Counted from the stretch's first letter, positions 11,298 to 20,312 are shown. The stretch is DNA of 64,000 bases from Opitutales bacterium (GCA_017531845.1 JAFXKI010000003.1:200354-264353), one strand, 5' to 3'. Notes: a model not told the origin generated them from the sequence alone. Made by a program: numbers and translations.

Positions 11298-12620
11298 ATG
11301 GATTTTTTTCTGATTTTTGCAATCTGTCTGCTCTGCGCAGGTATCGTTTTACTCCTTCGGATTTTGTCCGAATTAAAAAAACGTTCCGGAACGGAAATCG
11401 CCTCCTCCGAAATTCTTGAAAAATCCGTGCGCGAATTGCGCGACGATGCCGAGCGCACACGCTTCGCCCTCGAAAAAAGCCTCCGCGAATTTAGAGAAGA
11501 AACCACGGGAACGGCTCAACGCCACACCGAAACCGTCCAAAACACCCTTGCCGCGCGTTCCCGCGATCTCAACGAAACGCTACACTCGCGCTTTGAAACG
11601 TTTACACAAACGCTGAACATTGCCGCACGCACGCAAGCGGAAACGCTCGACACCTTTCGCGAAGCTCAGCGAAAATCCGCCGACGAAAGCCGGGAAACGC
11701 TTGCCGCTGCGCTCGAAAAACTGCGGGAAGAAAACTCGAAAAAGCTCGACGAAATGCGCGGAATCGTCGACGAAAAACTTCAGTCCGCCTTGGAAAAACG
11801 CATCGGCGAATCCTTTCGCCTCGTCAGCGAACGCCTTGAAAGCGTGCATAAATCCTTGGGCGAAATGCAGTCCGTTGCCGGGAACGTGGTCGACCTCAAA
11901 CGCGTTTTAACCAATGTAAAAACGCGCGGCACCTGGGGCGAAGTTCAGCTCGGGAACCTGCTCGAAACCATGCTTGCGCCGGAACAATTTTCGCGCAACG
12001 TGAAACCGCGCCCGCGCGGGAACGAAATCGTCGAATTCGCCGTCAGGCTTCCCGGCACGGAAGAAAACGGGAACGCGCCCGTTTGGCTTCCCGTCGACTC
12101 AAAGTTTCCCAAGGAAGATTACGAACGCTTGGTAGAAGCCGCCGAGCGAGCAGACGCGCCTGCCGTCGAAGCCGCCTCCAAGCAACTCGCAGACGCCGTC
12201 GAAAAATGCGCGCGCGACATCCGCAACAAATACATTGCTCCGCCTCACACTACGGATTTCGCCGTCCTCTTCGTGCCGACGGAAGGACTTTATTCCGAAA
12301 TTCTCCGCCGCCCCGGATTAGCGGAGAAAATTCAGCGGGAATGCCGCGTTCTCGTTGCCGGACCGACGAGTTTTGCCGCGCTTCTAAACAGTCTGCAAAT
12401 GGGCTTCCGCACGCTCGCGATACGAAAAAATTCTGCCAAAATCGCAAAAACTCTTCTTGCAGTGAAAAAGGATTTTGAAACCTTCGGTGAGCTTTTGGAA
12501 AAAATCGGGAAAAAAATTTCCGAAGCGCAATCCGCAATCACCCAAACGGCAGACAGGCACCGGAAAACCTCCGAGAAACTGGAACGCTTCGAAGCTCTGG
12601 AGCTTGAGACGGAAGCCTAA
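11298..12620 (+). CDS. rmuC: DNA recombination protein RmuC
   Basis: RmuC-family protein, linked in E. coli to limiting recombination between short inverted repeats; mechanism unclear. It has an N-terminal membrane anchor (FFLIFAICLLCAGIVLLLRIL), about 170 residues of charged coiled coil, then the conserved nuclease-like core (TRGTWGEVQLGNLLETMLAPEQF, LPVDSKFPKEDYERL, FVPTEGLYSEI, AGPTSFAALLNSLQMGF). The ATG six bases inside a TTG is the likelier start. It ends 9 bases from the convergent rsmD. An RmuC homologue is notable in a genome full of inverted repeats, though that link is speculation. Confidence 0.92.
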   Translation: MDFFLIFAICLLCAGIVLLLRILSELKKRSGTEIASSEILEKSVRELRDDAERTRFALEKSLREFREETTGTAQRHTETVQNTLAARSRDLNETLHSRFETFTQTLNIAARTQAETLDTFREAQRKSADESRETLAAALEKLREENSKKLDEMRGIVDEKLQSALEKRIGESFRLVSERLESVHKSLGEMQSVAGNVVDLKRVLTNVKTRGTWGEVQLGNLLETMLAPEQFSRNVKPRPRGNEIVEFAVRLPGTEENGNAPVWLPVDSKFPKEDYERLVEAAERADAPAVEAASKQLADAVEKCARDIRNKYIAPPHTTDFAVLFVPTEGLYSEILRRPGLAEKIQRECRVLVAGPTSFAALLNSLQMGFRTLAIRKNSAKIAKTLLAVKKDFETFGELLEKIGKKISEAQSAITQTADRHRKTSEKLERFEALELETEA

Positions 12621-12628
12621 GCCAAGAG

Positions 12629-13231
12629 TCAAAACGCAAACGTTTCCGGCACAAAAACATTCGCCGCAGGCTGGTCTTTTCCTTTTTTTCCGATGCGCTT
12701 GAGCAAGCGCCAACCGGCGGGAACGTCCGGCTCAAAACCCGCAGGGGTTTCTAAAATCAGCCGCGTATTCGGCGAATCTTTTTTTGCGTAAGCGGAAATT
12801 TTTTCCACCACGGATTCCATTTCCGGCTTTTGCCAAAGCGCCCACGGCGGATCGCAAAAAATTAAATCCGCAAACGGCAAATCCTGCGGGAACGGACGCG
12901 CTCCCAGCAAATCTGCAGACAAGAACCGTACAGCGGGAACGCTCACGCCGCGTGCTTCCAAGGACTTTTTCAGTGCCGCAAAATTCTTTTTTTGAGCAAC
13001 GGAAGCCGCCGGATTTTTGTCCGCCAAAATCGCGGATGCCGCACCGCGCGAAAGTGCTTCCCACGAATACGCGCCCGTTCCCGCGAAGCAATCCAGCACG
13101 CTTGCGCCGGCGACCAATTCGCCCAAAGACGAAAACACCGCTTCGCGCAAATAATCCGTCGCCGGGCGAATTTCCCCGCGCGTCGGTAAAATCAGCGGAA
13201 TGCCGCGTGCGATGCCTCCGGTAATGCGCAT
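12629..13231 (-). CDS. rsmD: 16S rRNA (guanine-966-N2)-methyltransferase RsmD
   Basis: SAM-dependent methyltransferase of the RsmD family, modifying G966 of 16S rRNA in the 30S subunit. It is 200 residues long. The N-terminus MRITGGIARGIPLILP and RPATDYLREAVFSSL are family hallmarks. The SAM site is VLDCFAGTGAYSWEALSRGA and the catalytic motif is CDPPW, where DPPY or DPPF is more common. It follows lpxB by 9 bases and is probably co-transcribed. Confidence 0.92.
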   Translation of the reverse strand: MRITGGIARGIPLILPTRGEIRPATDYLREAVFSSLGELVAGASVLDCFAGTGAYSWEALSRGAASAILADKNPAASVAQKKNFAALKKSLEARGVSVPAVRFLSADLLGARPFPQDLPFADLIFCDPPWALWQKPEMESVVEKISAYAKKDSPNTRLILETPAGFEPDVPAGWRLLKRIGKKGKDQPAANVFVPETFAF

Positions 13232-13240
13232 TTCAGGAAA

Positions 13241-14458
13241 TTATTTTGCGGTTTTTTCGTCCAACCTGGAAAGAATCCACTCCGCCGCATCCGGCGTTCC
13301 CGCGCGCGGGCGCAACAGCTCAAGCAAGTCGTCGCGATCGCGCATCATCGTTTTCAAAATTTCCGGGTTGTCAAAACACGCGGAAAGCCGTGCCGCAAGA
13401 TTTTCCGGCGTAGCATCTTTTTGTAAATATTCCGGATATACATCGCGATCGAGCAAAATATTCGCCATACCAAGATAGCGTACCTTGTCTCCGACCAAAA
13501 GCCGCCCTATCGCCCAAGTCAGCGGATTTGCGTAATAAAGAATCGCGCCCGGAATACCGGCAAGCGAGCATGTGCGCGACATCGTTCCCGAGCTCATCAA
13601 CACGGCACTCGCAGGTTGCTGCGTTTCCGCCACCGAATCAACGGGAACGAGCTCGATTCCCTGCGCCGCTTCCGGGTCTTTCGCCATCAGATTTTTCAAA
13701 ATCCCCAAAACCGGCTCGCCCGGATGAAGCACAACCGCCTTTTGCAATGGATGCGTTTTTCGGAAAATTTTCCATGCGCCGAGAAGAATCGGGAAAATGC
13801 GCGCCACAGGCTTCGGACGACTTCCCGGCAGCAATAAAACGGGCGAGGAAGCATCAAATTTCACCGGCAAAATATGCTCCGGCTCCGCGAACGGATCCCC
13901 CACAAAATGCACGTCCAGCTTCGTATCTTCGTAGCATTTCAGCTCAAACGGAAACAGCACGCCGAGAGAATCCAAAACTTTTTCCATCTCGAAACGCCGA
14001 TGAGCTTTCCAAGCCCAAATCTGAGGAGAAACATAGTGAAAAAGCGAAATATCACCACCGCCTTTTCGCGAAAGGCCCTCCTTCTTCAACGCTTTTGCCA
14101 AACGCAAATTCATTCCCGGGAAATCCGTAAAACAAATCGCACGCGGTCGATGTTCGCGAATCCACGACAGAATCAGCGAGAAAAGTTTTTTGTAAAACGA
14201 TAAATTCGAAACTACTTCCACCAAACCGACGGCGGAAAAAGTCGTCATATTAAAGAGCAACTGCGCTCCCGCATCGCGCATATCATTCCCGCCGAATGCG
14301 GCAATCTTCAAATCCGGTTTTTTTGCCAGCATTTTCGAAATAACCCCCGCCGACAGCTCATCTCCGGAATGCTCTCCGGCAATAAAAAGAATATCCGGAC
14401 GCCCGGACTTTTCGGGCAACGGGAACGCATTAGGGAGCTCGGGCATAGAGTTTTTCAT
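13241..14458 (-). CDS. lpxB: Lipid-A-disaccharide synthase
   Basis: Glycosyltransferase family 19. It joins UDP-2,3-diacylglucosamine and lipid X to make the lipid A disaccharide at the inner face of the cytoplasmic membrane. The 405-residue product shows IAGEHSGDELSAGVI at the N-terminus, TDFPGMNLRLAKALK, YVSPQIWAWK, LLLPGSRPKPVARIFPIL, MSSGTMSRTCSLAGIPGAILYYANPL split over the C-terminal half, and WAIGRLLVGDKVRYLGMANILLDR. It shows that the organism makes lipid A. First gene of a likely lpxB-rsmD pair. Confidence 0.95.
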   Translation of the reverse strand: MKNSMPELPNAFPLPEKSGRPDILFIAGEHSGDELSAGVISKMLAKKPDLKIAAFGGNDMRDAGAQLLFNMTTFSAVGLVEVVSNLSFYKKLFSLILSWIREHRPRAICFTDFPGMNLRLAKALKKEGLSRKGGGDISLFHYVSPQIWAWKAHRRFEMEKVLDSLGVLFPFELKCYEDTKLDVHFVGDPFAEPEHILPVKFDASSPVLLLPGSRPKPVARIFPILLGAWKIFRKTHPLQKAVVLHPGEPVLGILKNLMAKDPEAAQGIELVPVDSVAETQQPASAVLMSSGTMSRTCSLAGIPGAILYYANPLTWAIGRLLVGDKVRYLGMANILLDRDVYPEYLQKDATPENLAARLSACFDNPEILKTMMRDRDDLLELLRPRAGTPDAAEWILSRLDEKTAK

Positions 14459-14584
14459 GTGTAAATTCTACTCCGCAAGCACGTCCCCGACAATCGGAAA
14501 TTTAAAAACGCAAAGTTTTTAAGAACTAAGAATAAACACCGAATTAAACGGATTTTTAAGATAAAAACGCGAGCTGAACTCGCA

Positions 14585-14710
14585 GGAAAAAATCGGCACA
14601 GGGAAAAGGCAAAGACCGTCGCCCTGTGTATCGGATTTATAAATACCGCAACGTGACGGAAACGCATTTGCGCCCAAACGTTCCCGCAGCGCAATGAGCA
14701 CCGATTTTCC
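14585..14710. ncRNA. Candidate structured RNA in the lpxB-gluQ gap (identity unknown)
   Basis: The 274-base gap between gluQ and lpxB has no plausible gene. Within it GGAAAAAATCGG pairs with CCGATTTTCC over about 125 bases. It encloses an inner CACAGGG/CCCTGTG stem and a CATTTGCGC/GCGCAATG stem whose loop holds an octamer. A separate GCGAG/CTCGC hairpin lies just outside. The layout recalls a closed-stem RNA, but no 6S, tmRNA or SRP signature was recognised and the strand is not known. Confidence 0.25.
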
Positions 14711-14732
14711 CCGCCTTTCTATAGGCTGTTTT

Positions 14733-15554
14733 CTACCAAAGAGAAAAACTTTTATTCTCAAGAAGTGTGCGCAGAGAAAGTGCGCTTGAGCGCTTGGCAA
14801 GGCGTTTCCCGTTTTCGTCGAGCACAAGCGGCGCGTGTGCCCAGCGCGGCGGGATTGCGCCGAGAGCGCGATAAAGCAAAATTTGCCGTGCGGTGGATTT
14901 AAGTAAATCCGCCCCGCGCACAACTTCGGAAATTTTCATACGAATATCGTCGGCAACAACGGCAAGCTCATACGCGGGAACGCCGTCGCGCCTCCAGACG
15001 ACGAAATCTCCGAAATCTTTCCCTGCAACGAAAGTTTGTTTTCCTTGAATCTCGTCAAAAAACGTAATGGTTTCTCCGTCAGGAACACGGAATCTCCAAT
15101 TGTAATCACCCGGCGCAGAAAAATCGCGCCCCGTTCCCGCCGGCGGTCTCCATGAGGCGGGGAAAATCGGCTCGGCGGCTTCGTCTTCCGCGTGCGGTGC
15201 CCGCACGGCAGCAGCAACGTCTTTGCGGGAACGGCGGCACGGGTAAATAATTCCGGCATTTTTCAGTTTTTCCCAAATTCCCCAAAAATACGGCATATTG
15301 TCCGATTGCACATAAGGAGCGAATTTCCCGCCGACATCCGGACCTTCATCCCATGAAATGCCAAGCTTTTTCAAATCCTCCATTGCGGCAACGGCAAATT
15401 CTTTTTTACAACGCAACGTATCTATATCTTCGATACGAAAAACGAGCGTTCCCGCATTTTCCCGGCAACGTTTTGCCGCAAGGGCGAAAGTGCGTGCGTG
15501 CCCGAGATGAAGCAAGCCGGTAGGAGTCGGCGCAATTCTTCCGCGGTAAGCCAT
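14733..15554 (-). CDS. gluQ: Glutamyl-Q tRNA(Asp) synthetase
   Basis: GluRS paralogue that attaches glutamate to queuosine-34 of tRNA-Asp. The 273 residues comprise only the catalytic domain: RIAPTPTGLLHLGHA (HIGH-type), FRIEDIDTLRC, and KRLAKR in place of KMSKS. There is no anticodon-binding domain. The zinc site of the E. coli enzyme is reduced to one obvious cysteine (YPCRRSRKD), so metal binding may be lost. It follows the Nif3-like gene by 26 bases. Confidence 0.9.
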   Translation of the reverse strand: MAYRGRIAPTPTGLLHLGHARTFALAAKRCRENAGTLVFRIEDIDTLRCKKEFAVAAMEDLKKLGISWDEGPDVGGKFAPYVQSDNMPYFWGIWEKLKNAGIIYPCRRSRKDVAAAVRAPHAEDEAAEPIFPASWRPPAGTGRDFSAPGDYNWRFRVPDGETITFFDEIQGKQTFVAGKDFGDFVVWRRDGVPAYELAVVADDIRMKISEVVRGADLLKSTARQILLYRALGAIPPRWAHAPLVLDENGKRLAKRSSALSLRTLLENKSFSLW

Positions 15555-15580
15555 AATCTACGGGAGAAGCTACGCTCCCG

Positions 15581-16333
15581 TCAGAGCGGATTTTCAAATC
15601 CGACAAATTCCCAGGGAAGAGAAAATTTTTCGGAAAGTTCGGCGGCGAGTGCAGAAACGCCCGAAGCCTCCGTAGCGTAATGACCGCACGGATACAAATT
15701 AAAATTCTCGTCTTGGGCTTTTACGAAATTTTCCTCTTTAATTTCACCGGTGATGAGCGTGTCGCAACGCAGTTGTTTCAAAGACGGAATCGCGGCGTTT
15801 CCGCTTCCGGAGAGGATGGCGATACGTTCGGGATTTTCGCTCCCGCACTCAATCGCCTTGAATGTTTTCGGGAAAAGAGCCTTCAGTTTTTTCGAAAGTT
15901 GAGTGCGCGGTATTCCCCGGCAAATTGCGGCAAACGCCGTGCCGTTAAATTCCAATCCCCATTCCAAAATTTCCAATCCCAAGTGCTTGGCGAGCACGGC
16001 GTTGTTTCCGATTTCGCGATGCGCGTCGAGCGGAAGATGGCTTCCGTAAACGGCAAGATTGGCGTCAAAGCAGGTCTTAAATTTTTTATAAATCGTTCCC
16101 GTAACGGGATGCTGCGCTTGCCAAAACATCCCGTGATGCACGATAAGAAAATCGATTCCGCGCCGCGCGGCTTCTTCGAAAACGCGTAATCCGGCATCCA
16201 CCGCCGCGCCGATTTTCGTCACGTTCCCGTTGTTTTCGAACTGGAGTCCGTTTACCGCACCGGGAAAATCCGTCACGTCCGTTTGCGCCGTGCGTCCGTC
16301 GCAATAAGCGACCAATTCTTGGAGAGAAGCCAT
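15581..16333 (-). CDS. Nif3-like dinuclear metal-centre protein
   Basis: Member of the Nif3/YbgI family (also annotated as GTP cyclohydrolase 1 type 2 homologue); the true reaction is not established. Expected metal ligands are visible: LIVHHGMFW, SHLPLDAHREIGNN and, near the C-terminus, PCGHYATEASGV. The 250-residue length suits the short form without the PII-like insertion. Probably co-transcribed with gluQ. Confidence 0.88.
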   Translation of the reverse strand: MASLQELVAYCDGRTAQTDVTDFPGAVNGLQFENNGNVTKIGAAVDAGLRVFEEAARRGIDFLIVHHGMFWQAQHPVTGTIYKKFKTCFDANLAVYGSHLPLDAHREIGNNAVLAKHLGLEILEWGLEFNGTAFAAICRGIPRTQLSKKLKALFPKTFKAIECGSENPERIAILSGSGNAAIPSLKQLRCDTLITGEIKEENFVKAQDENFNLYPCGHYATEASGVSALAAELSEKFSLPWEFVGFENPL

Positions 16334-16345
16334 ACGAAGCGAAGT

Positions 16346-16425
16346 GATAGTTGACAGGTAACAGTTGGTAATTGATAGGTTATAATTTATCAGCTATCGG
16401 CTACTACTTATCAACTATTTCCAAA
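16346..16425. repeat. Heptad-period inverted repeat (GATAGTT family)
   Basis: The left half runs GATAGTT, GACAGGT, AACAGTT, GGTAATT, GATAGGT, TATAATT in a 7-base register. The right half (TATCAGCTATCGGC, then TTATCAACTATT) is approximately complementary. It fills almost the whole gap upstream of the Nif3-like gene. Confidence 0.75.
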
Positions 16426-17181
16426 TTATTTTTTCTTGCGGGAACGCGAAGGTTTGGCTGGCGGCTCATCTCCCTCGCCCATATCTCTGCCGAAATCGGC
16501 ATCGGACTCGCCGTCTTCGTCGTCCCAATGCATGGTTTCGTCTTCGTCTAATTTTTCGTCTTCGTAGTCGGGCAAATCGCGCACGGCGGAAAAATCTTCT
16601 TCGCTCTTGGCTTTAATTTTTTCGTCGTCATCGTCGATGCTGAGTTCATAACCGTCCGGAACGAATTCGAGGATATCGATAATTTCCTGAAAGAGGTGCG
16701 TTGCGCGCCCTTCCATGAACGCTTGAGTTTGCGCTTCGCGAATCTGTTCTTCGAGTTCGGTAACAGTGAGTTTCTGCGCGAACGAAAGTTTGTCGTTCAG
16801 GTATTTCATGCGCAGCATCGTAATGTGATCGAGAAATTCCGCATAAGCGCCTTTTTCTTCGTCGATCGTATCCGGCAACGCGAAAAGCTCTTCGTTGGTA
16901 TCGAAAAACGTTTCGTTCACGCGCACGAGGCGCGCGGTTTTGTCCGGGTTGATTGCCTGAATCTGAAAAGGAATAAAGGCGTTTTCGACGATTTCCGTCA
17001 CTAAGCCGTAGTCGCGCAACGCGTCGAGCAAATCGAGAATGTAGCCGACTTGCCTCGGATCGATAATGCTGAGTGCGTCTGTATCCCACTGAACGGGATC
17101 GCTGATTTCTTTCACCCACCAATTCATGTCTTCGCCGAAGCGGACCGTGCACCAAGTTAATTGCGGAGACGTTTTAGTCAT
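16426..17181 (-). CDS. Acidic protein of unknown function
   Basis: Not recognised. The 251-residue protein has an N-terminal globular region (CTVRFGEDMNWWVKEISDP, IDPRQVGYILDLLDALRDYGLV), a helical middle (YAEFLDHITMLRMKYLNDKL, ELEEQIREAQTQAFMEG) and a C-terminal tail of about 65 residues dominated by Asp and Glu that ends in a basic SRSRKKK. There is no signal peptide or membrane segment, so it is cytoplasmic. The charged tail suggests binding to a basic partner, but no function is claimed. Heptad repeats on one side and the Pal terminator region on the other suggest it is its own unit. Confidence 0.7.
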   Translation of the reverse strand: MTKTSPQLTWCTVRFGEDMNWWVKEISDPVQWDTDALSIIDPRQVGYILDLLDALRDYGLVTEIVENAFIPFQIQAINPDKTARLVRVNETFFDTNEELFALPDTIDEEKGAYAEFLDHITMLRMKYLNDKLSFAQKLTVTELEEQIREAQTQAFMEGRATHLFQEIIDILEFVPDGYELSIDDDDEKIKAKSEEDFSAVRDLPDYEDEKLDEDETMHWDDEDGESDADFGRDMGEGDEPPAKPSRSRKKK

Positions 17182-17216
17182 AATTTTTTTTCGAAAAAAA
17201 AAAGAATTTTATCGTT

Positions 17217-17254
17217 AAAAAAGCTCCGGCGCAAAACGGTTGCCGGAGCTTTTT
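17217..17254 (-). terminator. Rho-independent terminator of the pheS-cmk-plsC-pal run
   Basis: AGCTCCGGC pairs with GCCGGAGCT around an 11-base loop. A run of six T residues follows on the minus strand, 17 bases beyond the lipoprotein stop codon. Confidence 0.85.
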
Positions 17255-17270
17255 CTAAAAACCGTGGAAA

Positions 17271-17846
17271 TTATTGCGCGTTCCCGTCAACCACGATGAC
17301 TTTGCGGTCCTCGGCAACCTCGGACTTTGTTCCGTTTTGAACAGCATAAGCTTCACCGAGAGCCTGAATCTGAGCGGAATCGTCCGCGCCGAGATTTTTC
17401 AGGTAATTTTTAACCGCCTGTGCGCGCTTATCCGAAAGAGCAAGATTGTATTCTTCCGTTCCGAAATAATCGGAATAGCCGACGATGTAGATATTGCCGC
17501 GGTTGACGGCATCGATAATAGCGTCGAGCTTGGCGCGTTCATCGGCTTCGACGTTAAACTTGTCGAATCCGAAATAAATAACTGCGAGTTTTGCGTTTTC
17601 GGGAATGCTGTTGTTATTGATCCAATCCGCGACTTTGCCGCCGGCAGCGGAATCGTCACGAGCATCCGTTTCGTCAATCACGTCCCCGGTCAAGGAGTCA
17701 TCTTCGCCGATGATTTCTTCCGACACGTTCTGCGTGTCCGTTCCCGTGCGGGGAGCACCGTTCCACTGATTGGGAAGATTTTTAGGACCGCAAGCCGTAA
17801 GGATAAAAGCTGCGGCAGCAAGAAGAGCAATTTTTGTGACGTTCAT
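17271..17846 (-). CDS. OmpA/Pal-family peptidoglycan-associated lipoprotein
   Basis: Outer-membrane lipoprotein that anchors the envelope to peptidoglycan. The signal peptide ends in the lipobox LTAC with acylated C19. A linker of about 75 residues rich in D, T and E precedes an OmpA_C domain: YFGFDKFNVEADERAKLD, IVGYSDYFGTEEYNLALSDKRAQAVKNYL, then EDRKVIV at the end. The peptidoglycan-contacting D and R of the NxxLSxxRA-type motif are kept. It is the last gene before a strong terminator. No tol genes are nearby, so the symbol pal is not assigned. Confidence 0.88.
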   Translation of the reverse strand: MNVTKIALLAAAAFILTACGPKNLPNQWNGAPRTGTDTQNVSEEIIGEDDSLTGDVIDETDARDDSAAGGKVADWINNNSIPENAKLAVIYFGFDKFNVEADERAKLDAIIDAVNRGNIYIVGYSDYFGTEEYNLALSDKRAQAVKNYLKNLGADDSAQIQALGEAYAVQNGTKSEVAEDRKVIVVDGNAQ

Positions 17847-17898
17847 AAGTGGATTTTGTTTGTGCTTTTATGAAAAAATAAAACGAGCCTGCCCGCAA

Positions 17899-18543
17899 CT
17901 ACATTTTCGGAACGGCGGGCGGTTCCAGCGCGGCGATGCGCTCCATGAAACGGCGGGATGCCTCGCGGAAGCGATCCGGAGCATCCTTTCCGGGATCAAA
18001 CTCTTTCGGATAAATCGGTTTTCCGAAGGCAACCCCCAGATTTGCGCGTTGCGGGAACGCTGAACCGCGCGGCAAAACATCGCCTGTCCCGAAAACGCGC
18101 GCCGGCACGACGGGAACGCGTGCCATGCAGGCAATGAGCCCGGCGCCGCCCTGCGCTTTTCCGAGTTTTCCGTCTTTGCTTCGTGTACCTTCCGGAAACA
18201 GAATCAGAGCATGGCGCTGTTTCAGCACCGCAAAAACCTTTTTGAATGCACCGACATCGCTTCCGCCGTCGCGATCGACGGGGATCACGTTACAATGCGG
18301 GAGCGCACGTTTCAGAATGGGGTTATTCAACAACGTTTTTCTTGCAAAAAAATACATTTCGCGCGGAATCACGCATCCGATCAGCGGCGGATCGATAAAG
18401 CTCACGTGATTGCTCGCAATCAGAAAGCCGCCTTCCGGCAAATTTTCCAAGCCGCTCACTTCCACGCGCCCGAAAGCACTCATGAACACACGCGCGCCGT
18501 GGTAAACCAAAGAATAAAATTTTTTATCGGTATAGAGTTCCAT
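17899..18543 (-). CDS. plsC: 1-acyl-sn-glycerol-3-phosphate acyltransferase (PlsC-type)
   Basis: Adds the second acyl chain to lysophosphatidic acid at the cytoplasmic membrane. The 214-residue protein has the acyltransferase block I SNHVSFIDPP (catalytic HxxxxD), block II around REMYFFARKTLLNNP and block III FPEGTRSKDGKLG. It starts 22 bases after cmk ends; the cmk-plsC order is seen in many bacteria and supports the assignment. Another acyl acceptor cannot be excluded. Confidence 0.88.
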   Translation of the reverse strand: MELYTDKKFYSLVYHGARVFMSAFGRVEVSGLENLPEGGFLIASNHVSFIDPPLIGCVIPREMYFFARKTLLNNPILKRALPHCNVIPVDRDGGSDVGAFKKVFAVLKQRHALILFPEGTRSKDGKLGKAQGGAGLIACMARVPVVPARVFGTGDVLPRGSAFPQRANLGVAFGKPIYPKEFDPGKDAPDRFREASRRFMERIAALEPPAVPKM

Positions 18544-18565
18544 GGTTTTGCTGTTGGTTAGAATT

Positions 18566-19231
18566 TTACAGAGAAGAAATCATATCGCTGATTTTCCCGA
18601 TCACTTGTTCGAGAGTCAAATCCGTACTGTCGATTTTAATCGCACCTTCCGGGCAGGCAAGCGGAGCCGCTTTGCGGGAGGAATCCAGCTTGTCGCGCTC
18701 GGCGACGGAGTCCGCAATGCCTTCCGCCGCGCGGCGGCGTGCCCGCGCGGCCGGATCCGCCGTAAGGAAAATCCGCAAATCCGCATCCGGGAAAATCACG
18801 CTTCCGATGTCTCGCCCATCCATAATCAAACCGTCGAAGCCGCGTTCCCGCGCCACTTCTTTTTGCGAACGCTGGTAATCGAAAAGAAATTTCCGCACTT
18901 CCGGAATTGCCGCGAACTGCGAAACCACGGCGTTTACCGCGTCGTTGCGGATTTCCGCGTCTGCGGGAACGGTTCCGCCGATACTCATCGCGGCTTCGCG
19001 TTCTCGCACTTCCGTTCCGAGATCCAAATTTTCCAGCGGTTTTCCCGCGGCAAAAAAAGCGTCCGCGTTTTTAATTCCGCGCCGTAGCAGCGAAAGTGCA
19101 ACCGTGCGATAATGTGCGCCCGTGTCCACGTGCATCAGATTATGTTTCGCGGCGAGCCCACGGGAAGTCGAGGATTTACCCGATGCCGCTCCACCATCCA
19201 CCGCAATCACCAAAAATTTCTTTCCGCTCAT
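18566..19231 (-). CDS. cmk: Cytidylate kinase
   Basis: Phosphorylates CMP and dCMP. Starting at MSGKKFLVIAVDGGAASGKSS puts the P-loop near residue 13 as in known enzymes and gives 221 residues; a 37-residue upstream extension would overlap pheS and is rejected. Other family marks are VDTGAHYRTVALSLLR, DGRDIGSVIFPDADLRIFLTA and ARARRRAAE. Located 40 bases after pheS and 22 before plsC. Confidence 0.94.
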   Translation of the reverse strand: MSGKKFLVIAVDGGAASGKSSTSRGLAAKHNLMHVDTGAHYRTVALSLLRRGIKNADAFFAAGKPLENLDLGTEVREREAAMSIGGTVPADAEIRNDAVNAVVSQFAAIPEVRKFLFDYQRSQKEVARERGFDGLIMDGRDIGSVIFPDADLRIFLTADPAARARRRAAEGIADSVAERDKLDSSRKAAPLACPEGAIKIDSTDLTLEQVIGKISDMISSL

Positions 19232-19271
19232 AAAAATTCTTCCCGAAAAGAGAACGTTCCCGTGTGAAAAA

Positions 19272-20312
19272 TTACGCGAACTGGCGCAGAAAGCGCAGAT
19301 CGTTGGCGTAGAAATGGCGAATATCGTCAATCCCGTGGACAAGCATCGCGATGCGTTCCAAGCCTACACCGAATGCGAGACCGCTCCATTCGTTTGCGTC
19401 AATTCCGACGTTTTCGAAAACCTTCGGATCAACCAACCCGCAGCCCATAATTTCGAGCCAGCGATCGCTCAAACGCCCGAGGTTCGGGGACTTAATATCC
19501 ATTTCAAAACTCGGTTCCGTAAACGGGAAAAAGCTCGGGCGCAGACGTGTTTCAACGGAAGTGCCGAAAATTTCCCGCACGAATGAATCAAGCACGCTTT
19601 TCAAATCCTTCAGCGTCACGTTTTTATCGACCCATAAACCTTCGATCTGGTGAAAATTCGCGGAGTGCGTTGCATCAACCGTATCTCGACGGAAGCAGCG
19701 CCCGGGCGCGATAATGCGAATCGGCGGTTTGCGCGCAAGCATTGTGCGAATTTGCACGGACGAGGTATGCGAGCGCATCACGTAAGCTTCGGCGCCTTTT
19801 TTCGGTGCGTCTTTGGAAACCGTTCCCGCCGGTAAAAACAGGGTGTCCTGCATGTCGCGCGCCGGATGCGATTCAGGCGTGTTCAGCGCATCGAAGCAAA
19901 ACCACTCGCTCTCAAGCTCGGGACCTTCGGCAATCGTAAACCCGAGGCGATGAAAGACACGGCAAATTTCTTCTCGCACTTGCGAGAGCGGATGCGCCAT
20001 TCCGGAAAAATCATCCGGAGAGGAAAGAGACGCGTCAATCGGCTCGCCAAGCTTCGCCGCCAATTCGTTTTCTTCGATTCGCGCAAGCGTCGCCGCCAAC
20101 GCCGCGTCAATGCGCTGTTTTGCAGCGTTGATAAGCTTTCCCGCCGCCGGTTTTTCCTCTTTGGGAAGTTTACCGATGGACTTCATCACTTGCGTGAGAG
20201 AACCGTTCGGACCGGAAATTTTTGCTTTAAATGCGTCAAATTCCGGACGCGTTTGAATGCCGGGTGCGGCGGATTCCGTTTCAGAAATAATTGCTTCGAG
20301 CTGTGCCTGCAT
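19272..20312 (-). CDS. pheS: Phenylalanine-tRNA ligase, alpha subunit
   Basis: Catalytic subunit of the (alpha-beta)2 PheRS. The 346 residues hold an N-terminal coiled coil and the class II core: MRSHTSSVQIRTM (motif 2 region), CFRRDTVDATHSANFHQIEGLWVD, FFPFTEPSFEMDI, and GCGLVDPKVFENVGID with FGVGLERIAM (motif 3). The beta-subunit gene pheT, usually just downstream, is not present; cmk follows instead, so pheT must be elsewhere. Confidence 0.96.
   Translation of the reverse strand: MQAQLEAIISETESAAPGIQTRPEFDAFKAKISGPNGSLTQVMKSIGKLPKEEKPAAGKLINAAKQRIDAALAATLARIEENELAAKLGEPIDASLSSPDDFSGMAHPLSQVREEICRVFHRLGFTIAEGPELESEWFCFDALNTPESHPARDMQDTLFLPAGTVSKDAPKKGAEAYVMRSHTSSVQIRTMLARKPPIRIIAPGRCFRRDTVDATHSANFHQIEGLWVDKNVTLKDLKSVLDSFVREIFGTSVETRLRPSFFPFTEPSFEMDIKSPNLGRLSDRWLEIMGCGLVDPKVFENVGIDANEWSGLAFGVGLERIAMLVHGIDDIRHFYANDLRFLRQFA

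Noticed and set aside
14455-14694. Small open frames in the lpxB-gluQ gap
   Set aside because: No start context, no domain-like composition, and they overlap strong inverted repeats.
14585-14710. Identification of the folded gap as 6S RNA
   Set aside because: The closing stem fits loosely, but the typical central bubble and flanking sequence could not be recognised, so only a generic candidate is reported.
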